Positions 7,051 through 15,484 of a stretch of DNA of 64,000 bases are shown piece by piece. A program made the position numbers and the translations under genes. How positions within the stretch are numbered: position 1 is the first letter of the stretch; the number at the start of each line of letters is the position of its first letter. The DNA lies in the NCBI GenBank assembly GCA_900168235.1, contig FUZG01000002.1, forward strand, positions 1-64,000. The letters are read 5' to 3'. The notes under the pieces are model-generated. The model saw nothing but the letters and a program-made list of their open reading frames with translations. It did no database searches and had not been told where the DNA came from. The stretch is from Lachnospiraceae bacterium. Lineage in GTDB: Bacteria; Bacillota; Clostridia; Lachnospirales; Lachnospiraceae.

Positions 7051-7190
7051 GGGGGACGATATAAAGAATGGAGCGGTGATAGTTTTTTTTTTCTCGCTTA
7101 CAAGATACTCTCCCCCATATATGGGATCAATGGCAGGCACTGTTGATCCCGGCAAAGGACAGGTTTTGCGGCCTGTCCTTTTGCTTTTGT
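7051..7190 (+). ncRNA. Structured intergenic RNA candidate
   Basis: The gap between the rubrerythrin and kinase genes can fold into an outer GGGGGA/TCCCCC helix (7051-7056 with 7111-7116) enclosing a GAGCG/CGCTT stem, then a perfect 8-bp GGGATCAA/TTGATCCC hairpin (7123-7150), then a terminator. I could not match it to a known riboswitch or 6S RNA. It may be an independent small RNA, a 3' UTR product, or a leader for the kinase gene. A small AT-rich hairpin at 7004-7018 separates it from the rubrerythrin gene. Confidence 0.45.
7154..7190 (+). terminator. Intrinsic terminator closing the RNA candidate
   Basis: AAAGGACAGG, an 8-base loop, CCTGTCCTTT and then TTGCTTTTG. Confidence 0.9.
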
Positions 7191-7333
7191 ATTAACGTAT
7201 CAGAGGTATATTTTTCGTAAGTTTTCTTTACAAAAAATTTAGAGTATTTTAGAAAGCTTTTTCCTTAGAAATGACGGCGTTCTGATATACTGTAGGAGAA
7301 ATACAGTCGTTTGTGGGTCCCTGAGGGAAAAAG

Positions 7334-8623
7334 ATGAATACAAATCTAAAAACAAGACTTTTTGGCACATTTCTGGCGGTGGTTTTGATACCGAGCAGCC
7401 TCTTTTTGATCTCTATAATGTGCCTCATTAATTATCAGAGGAGCCTCGTGCTCCAGCATTTCGGAGTCGAATCCCTGGCATATGAACTGGTGCCCAGGAT
7501 GAAATCCATAGCATTTCAGCTTTGCGCCGCATTTATCGTTATGCTCATTTTTACAGGGATACTTCTGGTTTCGTGGATATACCGCACGATGGTAGCACCT
7601 CTCCGCCAGATAACGGATGCGACCCAGAAGATAGCAGAGGGAGAACTCGATTTCAAGATAAAGATTCCTGAGGGTGATGATGAGATAGCGACCCTTTGCC
7701 GTAACTTTGACGAGATGAGGATACGGCTAAAAAAATCAGCGGACAAGAGTGTTGAGAATGAGACAGAGAATAGGACGCTTATCAGCAACATAACCCATGA
7801 TCTGAAGACACCCGTGACATCCATAAAGGGATATGCGGAAGGTATCCTGGACGGTGTAGCGGATACCCCTGAAAAGCAGGAAAAATACGTGCGGACCATC
7901 CTGAATAAAGCAAATGATATGAACAGGCTCATAAACGAGCTCACGTTTTATTCCGGTATCGATACAAACCGTATCCCGTATAATTTTGCAAGGATAAATA
8001 TCAGCTCCTATTTTGATGACTGTGTAGACGAGATCGGAATGGATCTTGAAAGTCAGAATATCGAGCTTAATTATATGAATTATCTGGACCGCGGAACACA
8101 GATAATAGCGGATCCGGAACAGCTCAAAAAAGTAATAAACAATATTGTCGGTAATTCTGTAAAATATATGGATAAGCCCAAGGGTGTCATATCCATAAGG
8201 CTTAAGGATCAGGAGTCCTCGGTCGTTGTGGAGATAGAGGACAACGGTAAAGGCATAGACGTAAAGGACATTCCGTATATTTTTGACAGATTTTACAGGA
8301 CCGATGCATCCAGAAATTCCGCAAGAGGAGGATCCGGTATCGGTCTATCCATAGTTAAAAAGATAGTGGAGGATCACGGAGGAAGAGTCTGGGCGACAAG
8401 CCACCCGGATACCGGAACCACGATCCTTATGGAATTTAGAAAATATATAGAAATAAGTGAGCCGTCAGAGGATGAAGAGGAAATTTCCGGAAGAGATCAT
8501 CAGAAAAACGGAAATCGCAGAAGTTACAGAAAATCCGGAAAGCGTATCATGAGTATTTTCGGGTCAGATAAAAAAGATGCAGAAACGGAAACTGCAAACA
8601 GTGAAGGAACGGAGGAAACATGA
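7334..8623 (+). CDS. Sensor histidine kinase
   Basis: A 429-residue membrane kinase. Two membrane helices (about 9-33 and 59-84) flank a short extracytoplasmic loop of about 25 residues, followed by HAMP, HisKA with the phospho-acceptor His155 in SNITHDLKTPVTSIKGY, and an HATPase domain with NNIVGNSVKYM, DNGKGID, FDRFYR and GGSGIGLSIV. The short loop suggests sensing in or at the membrane. A charged C-terminal tail of about 55 residues (EDEEEISGR..., TANSEGTEET) follows the catalytic core and is unusual. Its stop overlaps the regulator start by four bases (ATGA), so the two are translationally coupled. The signal is unknown. Confidence 0.93.
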   Translation: MNTNLKTRLFGTFLAVVLIPSSLFLISIMCLINYQRSLVLQHFGVESLAYELVPRMKSIAFQLCAAFIVMLIFTGILLVSWIYRTMVAPLRQITDATQKIAEGELDFKIKIPEGDDEIATLCRNFDEMRIRLKKSADKSVENETENRTLISNITHDLKTPVTSIKGYAEGILDGVADTPEKQEKYVRTILNKANDMNRLINELTFYSGIDTNRIPYNFARINISSYFDDCVDEIGMDLESQNIELNYMNYLDRGTQIIADPEQLKKVINNIVGNSVKYMDKPKGVISIRLKDQESSVVVEIEDNGKGIDVKDIPYIFDRFYRTDASRNSARGGSGIGLSIVKKIVEDHGGRVWATSHPDTGTTILMEFRKYIEISEPSEDEEEISGRDHQKNGNRRSYRKSGKRIMSIFGSDKKDAETETANSEGTEET

Positions 8624-9309
8624 GTAGAATTCTTATCATTGAAGATGAGGAATCCATTGCAGAACTTGAAAAAGATTACCTCGAATTATCAGACTTTGAG
8701 GTTGAGACTGAGACAAATGGCAAAAAGGGACTTGATCGTGCACTTAAGGAAGACTGGAATCTGATAATCCTGGATCTGATGCTCCCGGACGTAGACGGAT
8801 TCAGCATTTGTGAAAAGATCCGTGAGGCTAAAAATACACCGGTGATCATCGTTTCCGCAAAGAAGGATGATGTGGACAAGATTCACGGACTTGGCCTCGG
8901 CGCTGATGATTATATGACAAAGCCTTTTTCACCGAGCGAGCTCGTAGCTAGGGTGAAAGCGCATCTTGCAAGATATGAGCGCCTTATAAAGAGCGGAATG
9001 CCGGAAAATGACATGGTAGAGATCCGTGGACTTAAGATAGACAAGACCGCGCGCCGTGTATGGGTGAACGGAGAAGAGAAAGCTTTTACAACAAAAGAGT
9101 TTGACCTTCTCACATTCCTTGCGTCTCACCCGAATCACGTTTATACAAAGGAAGAGCTTTTCCGAAATATCTGGGATATGGATTCCATCGGAGACATAGC
9201 AACTGTCACCGTGCATATAAAGAAGATCCGTGAAAAGATCGAGATCGATTCATCAAATCCGCAGTACATAGAGACCATCTGGGGTGTGGGATATCGTTTT
9301 AGAATATGA
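8620..9309 (+). CDS. OmpR-family response regulator
   Basis: A 229-residue regulator: a receiver domain with acidic EDEE, phospho-acceptor Asp52 in LILDLMLPD, the switch Ser in IIVSAKKDD and Lys in TKPF, then an OmpR/PhoB winged helix (FTTKEFDLLTFLASHPNHVY; VHIKKIREKIE; YIETIWGVGYRFRI). It is the partner of the kinase it overlaps. The stop codon is also the first arm of a repeat element at 9307-9384. Target genes are unknown; no transporter is adjacent, unlike the third system of the window. Confidence 0.93.
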   Translation: MSRILIIEDEESIAELEKDYLELSDFEVETETNGKKGLDRALKEDWNLIILDLMLPDVDGFSICEKIREAKNTPVIIVSAKKDDVDKIHGLGLGADDYMTKPFSPSELVARVKAHLARYERLIKSGMPENDMVEIRGLKIDKTARRVWVNGEEKAFTTKEFDLLTFLASHPNHVYTKEELFRNIWDMDSIGDIATVTVHIKKIREKIEIDSSNPQYIETIWGVGYRFRI

Positions 9310-9384
9310 CATCACCAGGGTCAAAAGGTCCAGATCCGACTGTGCTCGCACAAGGCGATTCGTGATGTCAGGGTCAAAAGGTTC
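9307..9384. repeat. Inverted-repeat element with paired CAGGGTCAAAAGG boxes
   Basis: Perfect 9-bp arms TGACATCAC (9307-9315) and GTGATGTCA (9362-9370) are each followed at once by CAGGGTCAAAAGG (9316 and 9369). The first arm begins at the regulator's stop codon. The same box, with GATGATG/CATCATC arms, occurs at 45454-45490 directly at the stop of another two-component gene. I do not recognise the family. Confidence 0.75.
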
Positions 9385-9395
9385 AAAAAATAATA

Positions 9396-10268
9396 ATGGG
9401 GAGAGGGAACTTGTCAGAAGTAAAGAGATTTGCAGTATTAATAGATATCGAGAATGTTTCTCAGAAATATGTGGGACTCATAATGGATGAAGCCAGTAAC
9501 TACGGCGATCTCACCATAAAGCGCGCGTACGGCGACTGGACCCAGCCTGCCAGCGCGTCCTGGAGAAAGCTGCTGCTTGAAAACTCCATTATTCCCATGC
9601 AGCAGTTCAATAATACTTTTGGTAAAAATTCATCCGATTCCGCGCTCATCATCGATGCCATGAAGATCCTCTACAATAACAACGTGGACGGATTCTGTCT
9701 GGTGTCCAGCGATTCGGATTTTACGAGGCTCGCAGCAACTCTGAAGGAAGAGGGAAAGACCGTTGTAGGCATGGGCGAGAGCAAGACTCCGTCAGCCCTT
9801 ATCAAAGCCTGCGATTCCTTCAAGATGCTGGACGTTCTCTACAGAGAGCAGAGCCGGGATAAGGAAAAAGAGAAAGAAAAGGAAACGGCGAAGGTTACCG
9901 AAAAAGAGCCTGCGAAGCCGGGCAGGGGACGTACGGCGAGAAAACCTGCGGTACGGACTTCTACGAAAAAAACAGCGCAGAAGGCTGTGGATACCGAAAA
10001 GACAGAAGCTCAGGAGAAAGATACAGAGAAGCCGCAGAGCAATCTTACAAAGCTTTCAACCATTGAGAAGGCTATCTGTCAGATCATCACCGCTAATGAT
10101 GATGAAAACGGCATGAACATATCAAGCCTCGGAAACAGTCTGCAGAGGAGATATCCTGATTTTGACACCAGAAATTACGGCTCTCCGAAGCTCAGCAAAT
10201 TCCTCGTGCAGTTCCAGTCGCTGGAGCTCACAAAGATCGGTAACTTAACATACGTAAATATCAAGTAA
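9396..10268 (+). CDS. NYN-domain RNase-like protein with C-terminal LOTUS/OST-HTH domain
   Basis: A 290-residue protein. The N-terminal NYN/LabA-type PIN-like domain starts RFAVLIDIENVSQKY, with further acidic residues in SSDSALIIDAMKILY and LVSSDSDFTRLA, the expected metal-binding Asp set. A Lys/Glu/Pro-rich linker (about 155-215, including RGRTARKP) joins it to a C-terminal OST-HTH/LOTUS-like domain (IEKAICQIITAND to NLTYVNIK). NYN domains cleave RNA and LOTUS domains bind RNA, so an RNA-processing role is likely. The start may instead be the TTG at 9411, which sits well placed after GGAGAGGG. Co-transcription with the RluA-type gene 5 bp downstream fits an RNA-related operon. Confidence 0.85.
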   Translation: MGRGNLSEVKRFAVLIDIENVSQKYVGLIMDEASNYGDLTIKRAYGDWTQPASASWRKLLLENSIIPMQQFNNTFGKNSSDSALIIDAMKILYNNNVDGFCLVSSDSDFTRLAATLKEEGKTVVGMGESKTPSALIKACDSFKMLDVLYREQSRDKEKEKEKETAKVTEKEPAKPGRGRTARKPAVRTSTKKTAQKAVDTEKTEAQEKDTEKPQSNLTKLSTIEKAICQIITANDDENGMNISSLGNSLQRRYPDFDTRNYGSPKLSKFLVQFQSLELTKIGNLTYVNIK

Positions 10269-10273
10269 CAAAA

Positions 10274-10978
10274 ATGGCATATCAGAGAAATAAATTAAGA
10301 GTAATTTTTGAGGATAAGGATATCCTTGTGATACATAAGGCAGCGGGAGTCGCATCCGAGACCAGAAGACTTGGTGAGCAGGACTGCGTGAGCCTTGCAA
10401 AAAACTATCTCGCGGCAAAAAAAGAACCCGTATGGATCGGTCTGGTGCACAGACTTGACCAGCCGGTAGAAGGCATACTGGTGCTTGCAAAAAACAGTAA
10501 AGCGGCATCTGTTTTATCAGAACAGATGAAAAAGGGCGATATGTTCAAGGAATATATCGCTCTTGTGATGCCGTCAGACAGCGGAAAAACCGAAGCTGAA
10601 ACAGACGGACTTGTTCATCTCACGGATTATCTCCTGAAAAATAAGGATAATACCAGCAGTGTCGTTTCAAAAGACACAAAGGACGCGAAAAAAGCAGAGC
10701 TTGAGTATGAAAAGGCTGACGCAGAGGGCATAAAGCTCCTCGATGGCGCATGTCTTTACAGGATCCATCTCCTTACTGGACGGCATCACCAGATACGTGT
10801 GCAGATGTCCCATGCAGGACTTCCTGTCATAGGAGACCGTAAGTACGGGTTTATGCCTGATGGATACAGGAAAAACCTGTGCCTCGCGGCGCGTAAGCTT
10901 ATTTTTAAGCATCCTAAAACAGGAAAAGACATGACATTCGAGATCCCCATGTCTGAAATAGACTTTCTTAACCTCTAA
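10274..10978 (+). CDS. RluA-family RNA pseudouridine synthase
   Basis: A 234-residue enzyme that isomerises uridine to pseudouridine in rRNA or tRNA. The catalytic motif is HRLDQPVEGILVLAKN, with the invariant Asp in HRLD; the usual TSG is replaced by PVEG. The binding motif TGRHHQIRVQMSHAGLPVIGD is intact. There is no N-terminal S4 domain, so it belongs to the short RluA/RluC-like group. The target base cannot be assigned. There is no clear ribosome site, so it probably depends on coupling to the upstream gene. Confidence 0.9.
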   Translation: MAYQRNKLRVIFEDKDILVIHKAAGVASETRRLGEQDCVSLAKNYLAAKKEPVWIGLVHRLDQPVEGILVLAKNSKAASVLSEQMKKGDMFKEYIALVMPSDSGKTEAETDGLVHLTDYLLKNKDNTSSVVSKDTKDAKKAELEYEKADAEGIKLLDGACLYRIHLLTGRHHQIRVQMSHAGLPVIGDRKYGFMPDGYRKNLCLAARKLIFKHPKTGKDMTFEIPMSEIDFLNL

Positions 10979-11016
10979 AACCGCAGAAAATAGGGAATGT
11001 TACATAATTATCTAAG

Positions 11017-11045
11017 TTGACAAGGCACTAATGCACAGATACAAT
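11017..11045 (+). promoter_or_regulatory. ackA promoter and leader
   Basis: TTGACA, a 17-base spacer and TACAAT: a near-consensus sigma-A promoter. The leader carries a GGCAGA/TCTGCC hairpin (11065-11097) followed by a short T run before an AGGAAAG ribosome site. Confidence 0.85.
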
Positions 11046-11137
11046 CAAAGCAGTGTGTCTGCGGGGCAGAAAAGCTTGTAAAAAGCGGTTGTCTGCCTTT
11101 ATCGCGGGGGTAAGACAAATGACATGGAGGAAAGAAG

Positions 11138-12337
11138 ATGAAAGTTCTTGTAATAAACTGTGGAAGTTCATCACTGAAGTATCAGCTGATCGATTCTGAA
11201 ACAGAAAGAGTAATGGCAAAGGGTCTTTGCGAGAGAATCGGTATCGACGGAAGCAACCTCGAGTACAAGAGAGGCGACAGCGAAAAGACCAGCACTCAGG
11301 TTGAGATGAAGGATCATACAGATGCTGTAAATCTCGTTCTCGATAAGCTCAGCGATCCTGAGGACGGCGTAGTAGCTTCCCTTTCAGAGATCGAGGCAGT
11401 AGGACACCGTGTTGTTCACGGTGGTGAGAACTTTACAGAGTCAGTTCTCATAACAGACGAAGTTATCAAGGGAATCGAAGAGTGCAACGATCTCGCACCG
11501 CTTCACAATCCTGCTAACATCATCGGTATCCGCGCATGCCAGAAGCTCATGCCGGGCGTTCCGCAGGTAGCAGTTTTTGACACAGCTTTCCATCAGACAA
11601 TGGAGCCGAAGTCATTCCTTTATGCCGTACCTTATGAGTATTACAAGAAGTATAAGGTTCGCCGTTACGGCTTCCACGGCACAAGCCATGATTACGTTTC
11701 AAAGCGCGCGGCAGAAATGCTCGCAAAGAATATCGAAGACCTGAAGATCATCGTATGCCACCTTGGTAACGGCGCATCCGTAAGTGCTGTACAGAACGGC
11801 AAGTGCGTTGATACATCAATGGGTCTCACACCCCTTGAAGGACTTATCATGGGAACACGTTCCGGAGATCTTGATCCCGCTGTTATCACATATCTCATGG
11901 AAAAAGAGAATATGTCAGCACCGGAAGTTCTCAATGTTCTGAATAAAAAGTCCGGTATCCTCGGTCTTTCCGACGGACTTTCTTCTGATTTCCGTGATAT
12001 CGCACAGGCTGCTGATTCCGGAAATGAAGTTGCTGCAACAGCTATCGAGGCTTATGCGCTCAGAGTTGCAAAGTACATCGGCGCATATGCGGCTGAGATG
12101 CAGGGGGTTGACGCTATCGTTATGACAGCAGGCGCAGGCGAAAACAACATTGCTATCCGTGAGAAGATCTGCAGCTACCTTGGATGGCTCGGAACAAGCT
12201 TTGATCCTGAGATGAACAAGATCCGTGGTGAAGAGATTTTCCTGAGCAAGCCTGAGGACAAGGTTCAGCTTATGGTAGTACCCACAAACGAGGAACTGGC
12301 TATCGCACGTCAGACAGTAGGTGTAGTGAATAAATAA
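11138..12337 (+). CDS. ackA: Acetate kinase
   Basis: A 399-residue ASKHA-fold enzyme that interconverts acetyl phosphate plus ADP with acetate plus ATP. It shows VINCGSSSLKYQLI, GHRVVHGG, FDTAFHQTM, YGFHGTSHDYVS, CHLGNGASVSAV and TAGAGENN in the usual order, and the length is standard. It is the ATP-yielding step of acetate formation in fermenting clostridia. The usual partner pta is not adjacent; the gene has its own strong promoter. It overlaps cca by one base (TAATG). Confidence 0.97.
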   Translation: MKVLVINCGSSSLKYQLIDSETERVMAKGLCERIGIDGSNLEYKRGDSEKTSTQVEMKDHTDAVNLVLDKLSDPEDGVVASLSEIEAVGHRVVHGGENFTESVLITDEVIKGIEECNDLAPLHNPANIIGIRACQKLMPGVPQVAVFDTAFHQTMEPKSFLYAVPYEYYKKYKVRRYGFHGTSHDYVSKRAAEMLAKNIEDLKIIVCHLGNGASVSAVQNGKCVDTSMGLTPLEGLIMGTRSGDLDPAVITYLMEKENMSAPEVLNVLNKKSGILGLSDGLSSDFRDIAQAADSGNEVAATAIEAYALRVAKYIGAYAAEMQGVDAIVMTAGAGENNIAIREKICSYLGWLGTSFDPEMNKIRGEEIFLSKPEDKVQLMVVPTNEELAIARQTVGVVNK

Positions 12338-13731
12338 TGAGAATCGAACTTCCTGAAAAAGTGAAATTCATCATAGAGACTATAGAGAACGCAGGCTTCG
12401 AGGCATATGCCGTCGGAGGCTGCGTTCGTGATTCTATGATGAACAGAGAACCAAATGACTGGGATATCACCACAAGCGCAAAGCCTCATGAGGTAAAAGC
12501 GCTTTTTCCGCGTACCATTGATACGGGAATCCAGCACGGAACTGTGACCGTCATGATGAAAAAAGACGGTTTCGAGGTAACGACCTACAGGATCGACGGT
12601 GAATACGAGGATTCCCGTCATCCAAAAGAGGTGACATTCACACCTGACCTGTCAGAAGACCTGAGACGCCGTGACTTTACCATAAATGCCATGGCGTATA
12701 ACGACAGGACAGGTCTCGTGGACCTCTTCGGCGGAAAAGAAGACCTTGAGCGTAAGGTGATAAGGGCTGTAGGAGTGCCGGAAGAACGCTTTACAGAGGA
12801 CGCGCTCCGTATCATGAGAGCCTTCCGTTTTGCGGCACAGCTGGATTTTTCCATAGAGGAAAGTACCTGCGAAGCGGCAGAGAGACTGGCTGGAACCCTT
12901 AAAAATATCTCTGCGGAGCGAATACGTGATGAGCTCACGAAGCTCGTCGTGTCAGACCATCCTGAATACCTCTTAAAGCTCTATAAAGCAGGCATAACAG
13001 CGATAGTTTTTCCTGAGCTTGATAAGTGCATCGAGACAGAGCAAAATAATGTACATCACATGTATAATGTGGGCGAGCATATCGTGCACTCCATGATGGA
13101 ATTAAAGAAGGATGAAGCCGGAAAGTTCCTGTCACGTCTCGGATATCAGATGGACAGCGATACTTTCAGAGTCCTCCGTCTGTCTCTCATGCTCCATGAC
13201 ATAGGAAAGCCTGAATGTCATACTGTAGGCGAAGACGGTGTGGATCATTTCTACAGACATGCGGATACGGGGGAACATATCGCAGAAGATATCCTTCGCC
13301 GTCTTAAAGAGGACAATCACACCATCGACCTCGTGCGCCATTTAGTACGCTTCCACGATGCGAGACCTGAGCCTAAGGCGAGATCCGTACGCAGAGCCGC
13401 GTCAAAGATCGGAAGCGATACTTTTCCGCTTTATCTGCTGGTCCAGTACTGCGATATCATGGCTCAGAGCGACTATGAGAAGCAGGAAAAAATCGACCGC
13501 TTAAATAAAGTAGCTGACCTTTATATGGAAATTAAGGCAAAAGGGGAATGTCTTTCCATAAAGGAGCTCGCAGTCAACGGGGGAGATCTCATCAAAGAGG
13601 CAGGAATGAAGCCCGGACCTGATATGGGAAGGGTTTTAAATGAACTTTTGGAAGAAGTTATTAAGGATCCTGTATTGAATGAGAAACAAAAACTGATTTC
13701 CATCGCAAAAGACTTGATTCATAACGCATAG
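12337..13731 (+). CDS. cca: CCA tRNA nucleotidyltransferase / poly(A) polymerase family with HD domain
   Basis: A 464-residue class II nucleotidyltransferase. It has the GG...DxD motif AVGGCVRDSMMNREPNDWDI, the RRDFTINAMAYN block, the nucleotide-binding RFTEDALRIMRAFRFAAQL, and an HD phosphohydrolase domain (LHDIGKPECH, RFHDARPEP). It adds or repairs the 3' CCA of tRNAs. The start codon overlaps the ackA stop, so it is translated by coupling. A poly(A) polymerase or split A-adding role is possible, but a single copy with HD favours the CCA enzyme. Confidence 0.92.
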   Translation: MRIELPEKVKFIIETIENAGFEAYAVGGCVRDSMMNREPNDWDITTSAKPHEVKALFPRTIDTGIQHGTVTVMMKKDGFEVTTYRIDGEYEDSRHPKEVTFTPDLSEDLRRRDFTINAMAYNDRTGLVDLFGGKEDLERKVIRAVGVPEERFTEDALRIMRAFRFAAQLDFSIEESTCEAAERLAGTLKNISAERIRDELTKLVVSDHPEYLLKLYKAGITAIVFPELDKCIETEQNNVHHMYNVGEHIVHSMMELKKDEAGKFLSRLGYQMDSDTFRVLRLSLMLHDIGKPECHTVGEDGVDHFYRHADTGEHIAEDILRRLKEDNHTIDLVRHLVRFHDARPEPKARSVRRAASKIGSDTFPLYLLVQYCDIMAQSDYEKQEKIDRLNKVADLYMEIKAKGECLSIKELAVNGGDLIKEAGMKPGPDMGRVLNELLEEVIKDPVLNEKQKLISIAKDLIHNA

Positions 13732-13785
13732 ATTAATATTATGTAATGTATACGGGGATTGGTTTTTGCATACAAAGGGGACAAT

Positions 13786-15306
13786 ATGGGGAGACGTATC
13801 AGAACATGCCTGGCGCAGTTTTCATTGAGTCGGAAGGGAGCAGTGCTCCTTTTACCGGTTCTTTGTGCTGCGCTTTTTTGTGTGTCATGCGCAAAAACAA
13901 GTCCATCCACGGTTGCCGCCGCGTCAGAAAATTCTGCATTGGATCAGGCGGATGAAAAGGATCTGAAAGCCAGCGGAACGGCGGTCATCCTTCAGGTAGA
14001 TCAGGAAAAAAAGAAGATAATCTTTGAAGCGGTGGACACGGCTGAGCAGTACGAGCTGTCGTATGACGGCAAGACCTACTTTTTTGACCAGTACGATGCG
14101 GCAAAGGTTCCGGCAGAGATGCATGCGGGGGATATCGTTGATATCGTGGTGTCCATTCATTCAGGGATGCTCACGGAAGTACGCGGGACAAAGGGAACCT
14201 TCCACTATGCCGGGCTCACGGATTACGAGATAAACGTAAATAAGGGAGTTTTTTCCGTAGACGGCAGTAACTACAGGATAACGGACAGTACGGTTGTGGT
14301 CGAGGACGGCGCCCCGGCGAGATTTTCGGATATTAAAAACGGTGACAGGCTCACCATAAACGGAATAGATCATGATATTTATTCCATTGTCGAGGACAGC
14401 GGAGTGGGATACGTACGGATCCGTGGGGCAGAGTCCTTCCAGGGCGGTTGGATCGAGATCGGAGAGCTGATCCGTCCGGTAGAAGACAATATGATGATCG
14501 AAGTTCCCGAAGGAAATTACGATATGATGGTCTCATATCACAAGTACGGCGGAGCAAAGAGCGTAAGTGTGACAAGAGGCAAGGAAGTTACGGTGGACGT
14601 GAGTGACCTTAAGGGTGAGCTTTTGAAGTATGGCAAGATCACCTTTACCTTTACTCCTCCGGGTGTTGTTCCTACAGTCAGGATAGACGGGGAAAAGGTT
14701 CTGACCTCAGTACCGACGGAGCTTGAGTACGGTGTCCACTCCATGGATATTTTTGCGGACGGATATGTGACGATCCGCAAATACATAAGTGTGGGATCGC
14801 CCATGGCGAATCTCGATGTACAGCTCGAGGAAGCACAGGAAAAATCAACTTCCGAATCCACAGAAAGCTCGGAAGAAGTATCACACGAGGCAAAGCCTGA
14901 TTCCACAACACTTCCTGATAAATTCACGAAAAAGGATGAGAAGGAAGAGGCTTCCACAGAGGAGAGTAAAGACACCGAGGAAAAGCAGGCTGCAAACAAT
15001 ACACCTGCTCCTGCTCCCGAGGAACCTACATCAGTAAGCTCTACAACAAATCAGCTTTACATAGACAGCCCTGAGGGCGTGGAAGTGTACTTCGACGGTT
15101 CGTATAAGGGAATCGCGCCCTGCCACTTCACAAAGATGGCGGGAACCCACGTGGTCACTCTCATGAAGAACGGATATGTCACAAAAAATTACACTATCAC
15201 CCTCAGCACCAGCACAGACAATGAGTCCTATTCCTTTAATGAACTGAAAAAAGAAAAGAAGAAAAAGGATGATGACGACGATTCCCAGACAGTGACCATG
15301 GAATAA
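13786..15306 (+). CDS. Putative lipoprotein with PEGA domains
   Basis: A 506-residue exported protein. The ATG at 13786 follows AAAGGGG; an upstream TTG has no ribosome site. A hydrophobic segment (LLLPVLCAALFCVSC) ends at a Cys, a plausible but non-ideal lipobox. Two beta-rich PEGA-like modules are visible: one around 285-345 (VRIDGEKVLTSVPTELEYGV) and a clear one near 430-480 (YIDSPEGVEVYFDGSYKG). They are joined by a Ser/Glu/Lys-rich linker. PEGA domains occur in surface proteins and are thought to bind or build cell-envelope structures. The C-terminus is Lys/Asp-rich. The function is unknown. No terminator is evident before the next promoter. Confidence 0.8.
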   Translation: MGRRIRTCLAQFSLSRKGAVLLLPVLCAALFCVSCAKTSPSTVAAASENSALDQADEKDLKASGTAVILQVDQEKKKIIFEAVDTAEQYELSYDGKTYFFDQYDAAKVPAEMHAGDIVDIVVSIHSGMLTEVRGTKGTFHYAGLTDYEINVNKGVFSVDGSNYRITDSTVVVEDGAPARFSDIKNGDRLTINGIDHDIYSIVEDSGVGYVRIRGAESFQGGWIEIGELIRPVEDNMMIEVPEGNYDMMVSYHKYGGAKSVSVTRGKEVTVDVSDLKGELLKYGKITFTFTPPGVVPTVRIDGEKVLTSVPTELEYGVHSMDIFADGYVTIRKYISVGSPMANLDVQLEEAQEKSTSESTESSEEVSHEAKPDSTTLPDKFTKKDEKEEASTEESKDTEEKQAANNTPAPAPEEPTSVSSTTNQLYIDSPEGVEVYFDGSYKGIAPCHFTKMAGTHVVTLMKNGYVTKNYTITLSTSTDNESYSFNELKKEKKKKDDDDDSQTVTME

Positions 15307-15410
15307 TTGAGAAATTTTATGAATACAAAAAATTGTCGGTCAAAATCGCAGAAAATAAGAAAAAATTAAGAATTTCAAAAAGAATTAATGTAAAAAAACT
15401 GATTGTTGTA

Positions 15411-15446
15411 TTGACTTTTGTACAAGAATGTACCAAAATGTATACA
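15411..15446 (+). promoter_or_regulatory. Promoter with probable GntR (FCD) operators
   Basis: TTGACT, a 17-base spacer and CAAAAT lie before ispE. Two related sites overlap the promoter: TTGTACAA (15418-15425) in the spacer and TGTATACA (15439-15446) at the -10/start region, with a further GTAC between them. TTGTATACAA-like palindromes are typical FCD-GntR operators, and such a regulator is encoded in this operon at 16414. Confidence 0.5.
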
Positions 15447-15484
15447 AGACTTTGAGTATGTAAGCTGAGACACAGGAGACGATA

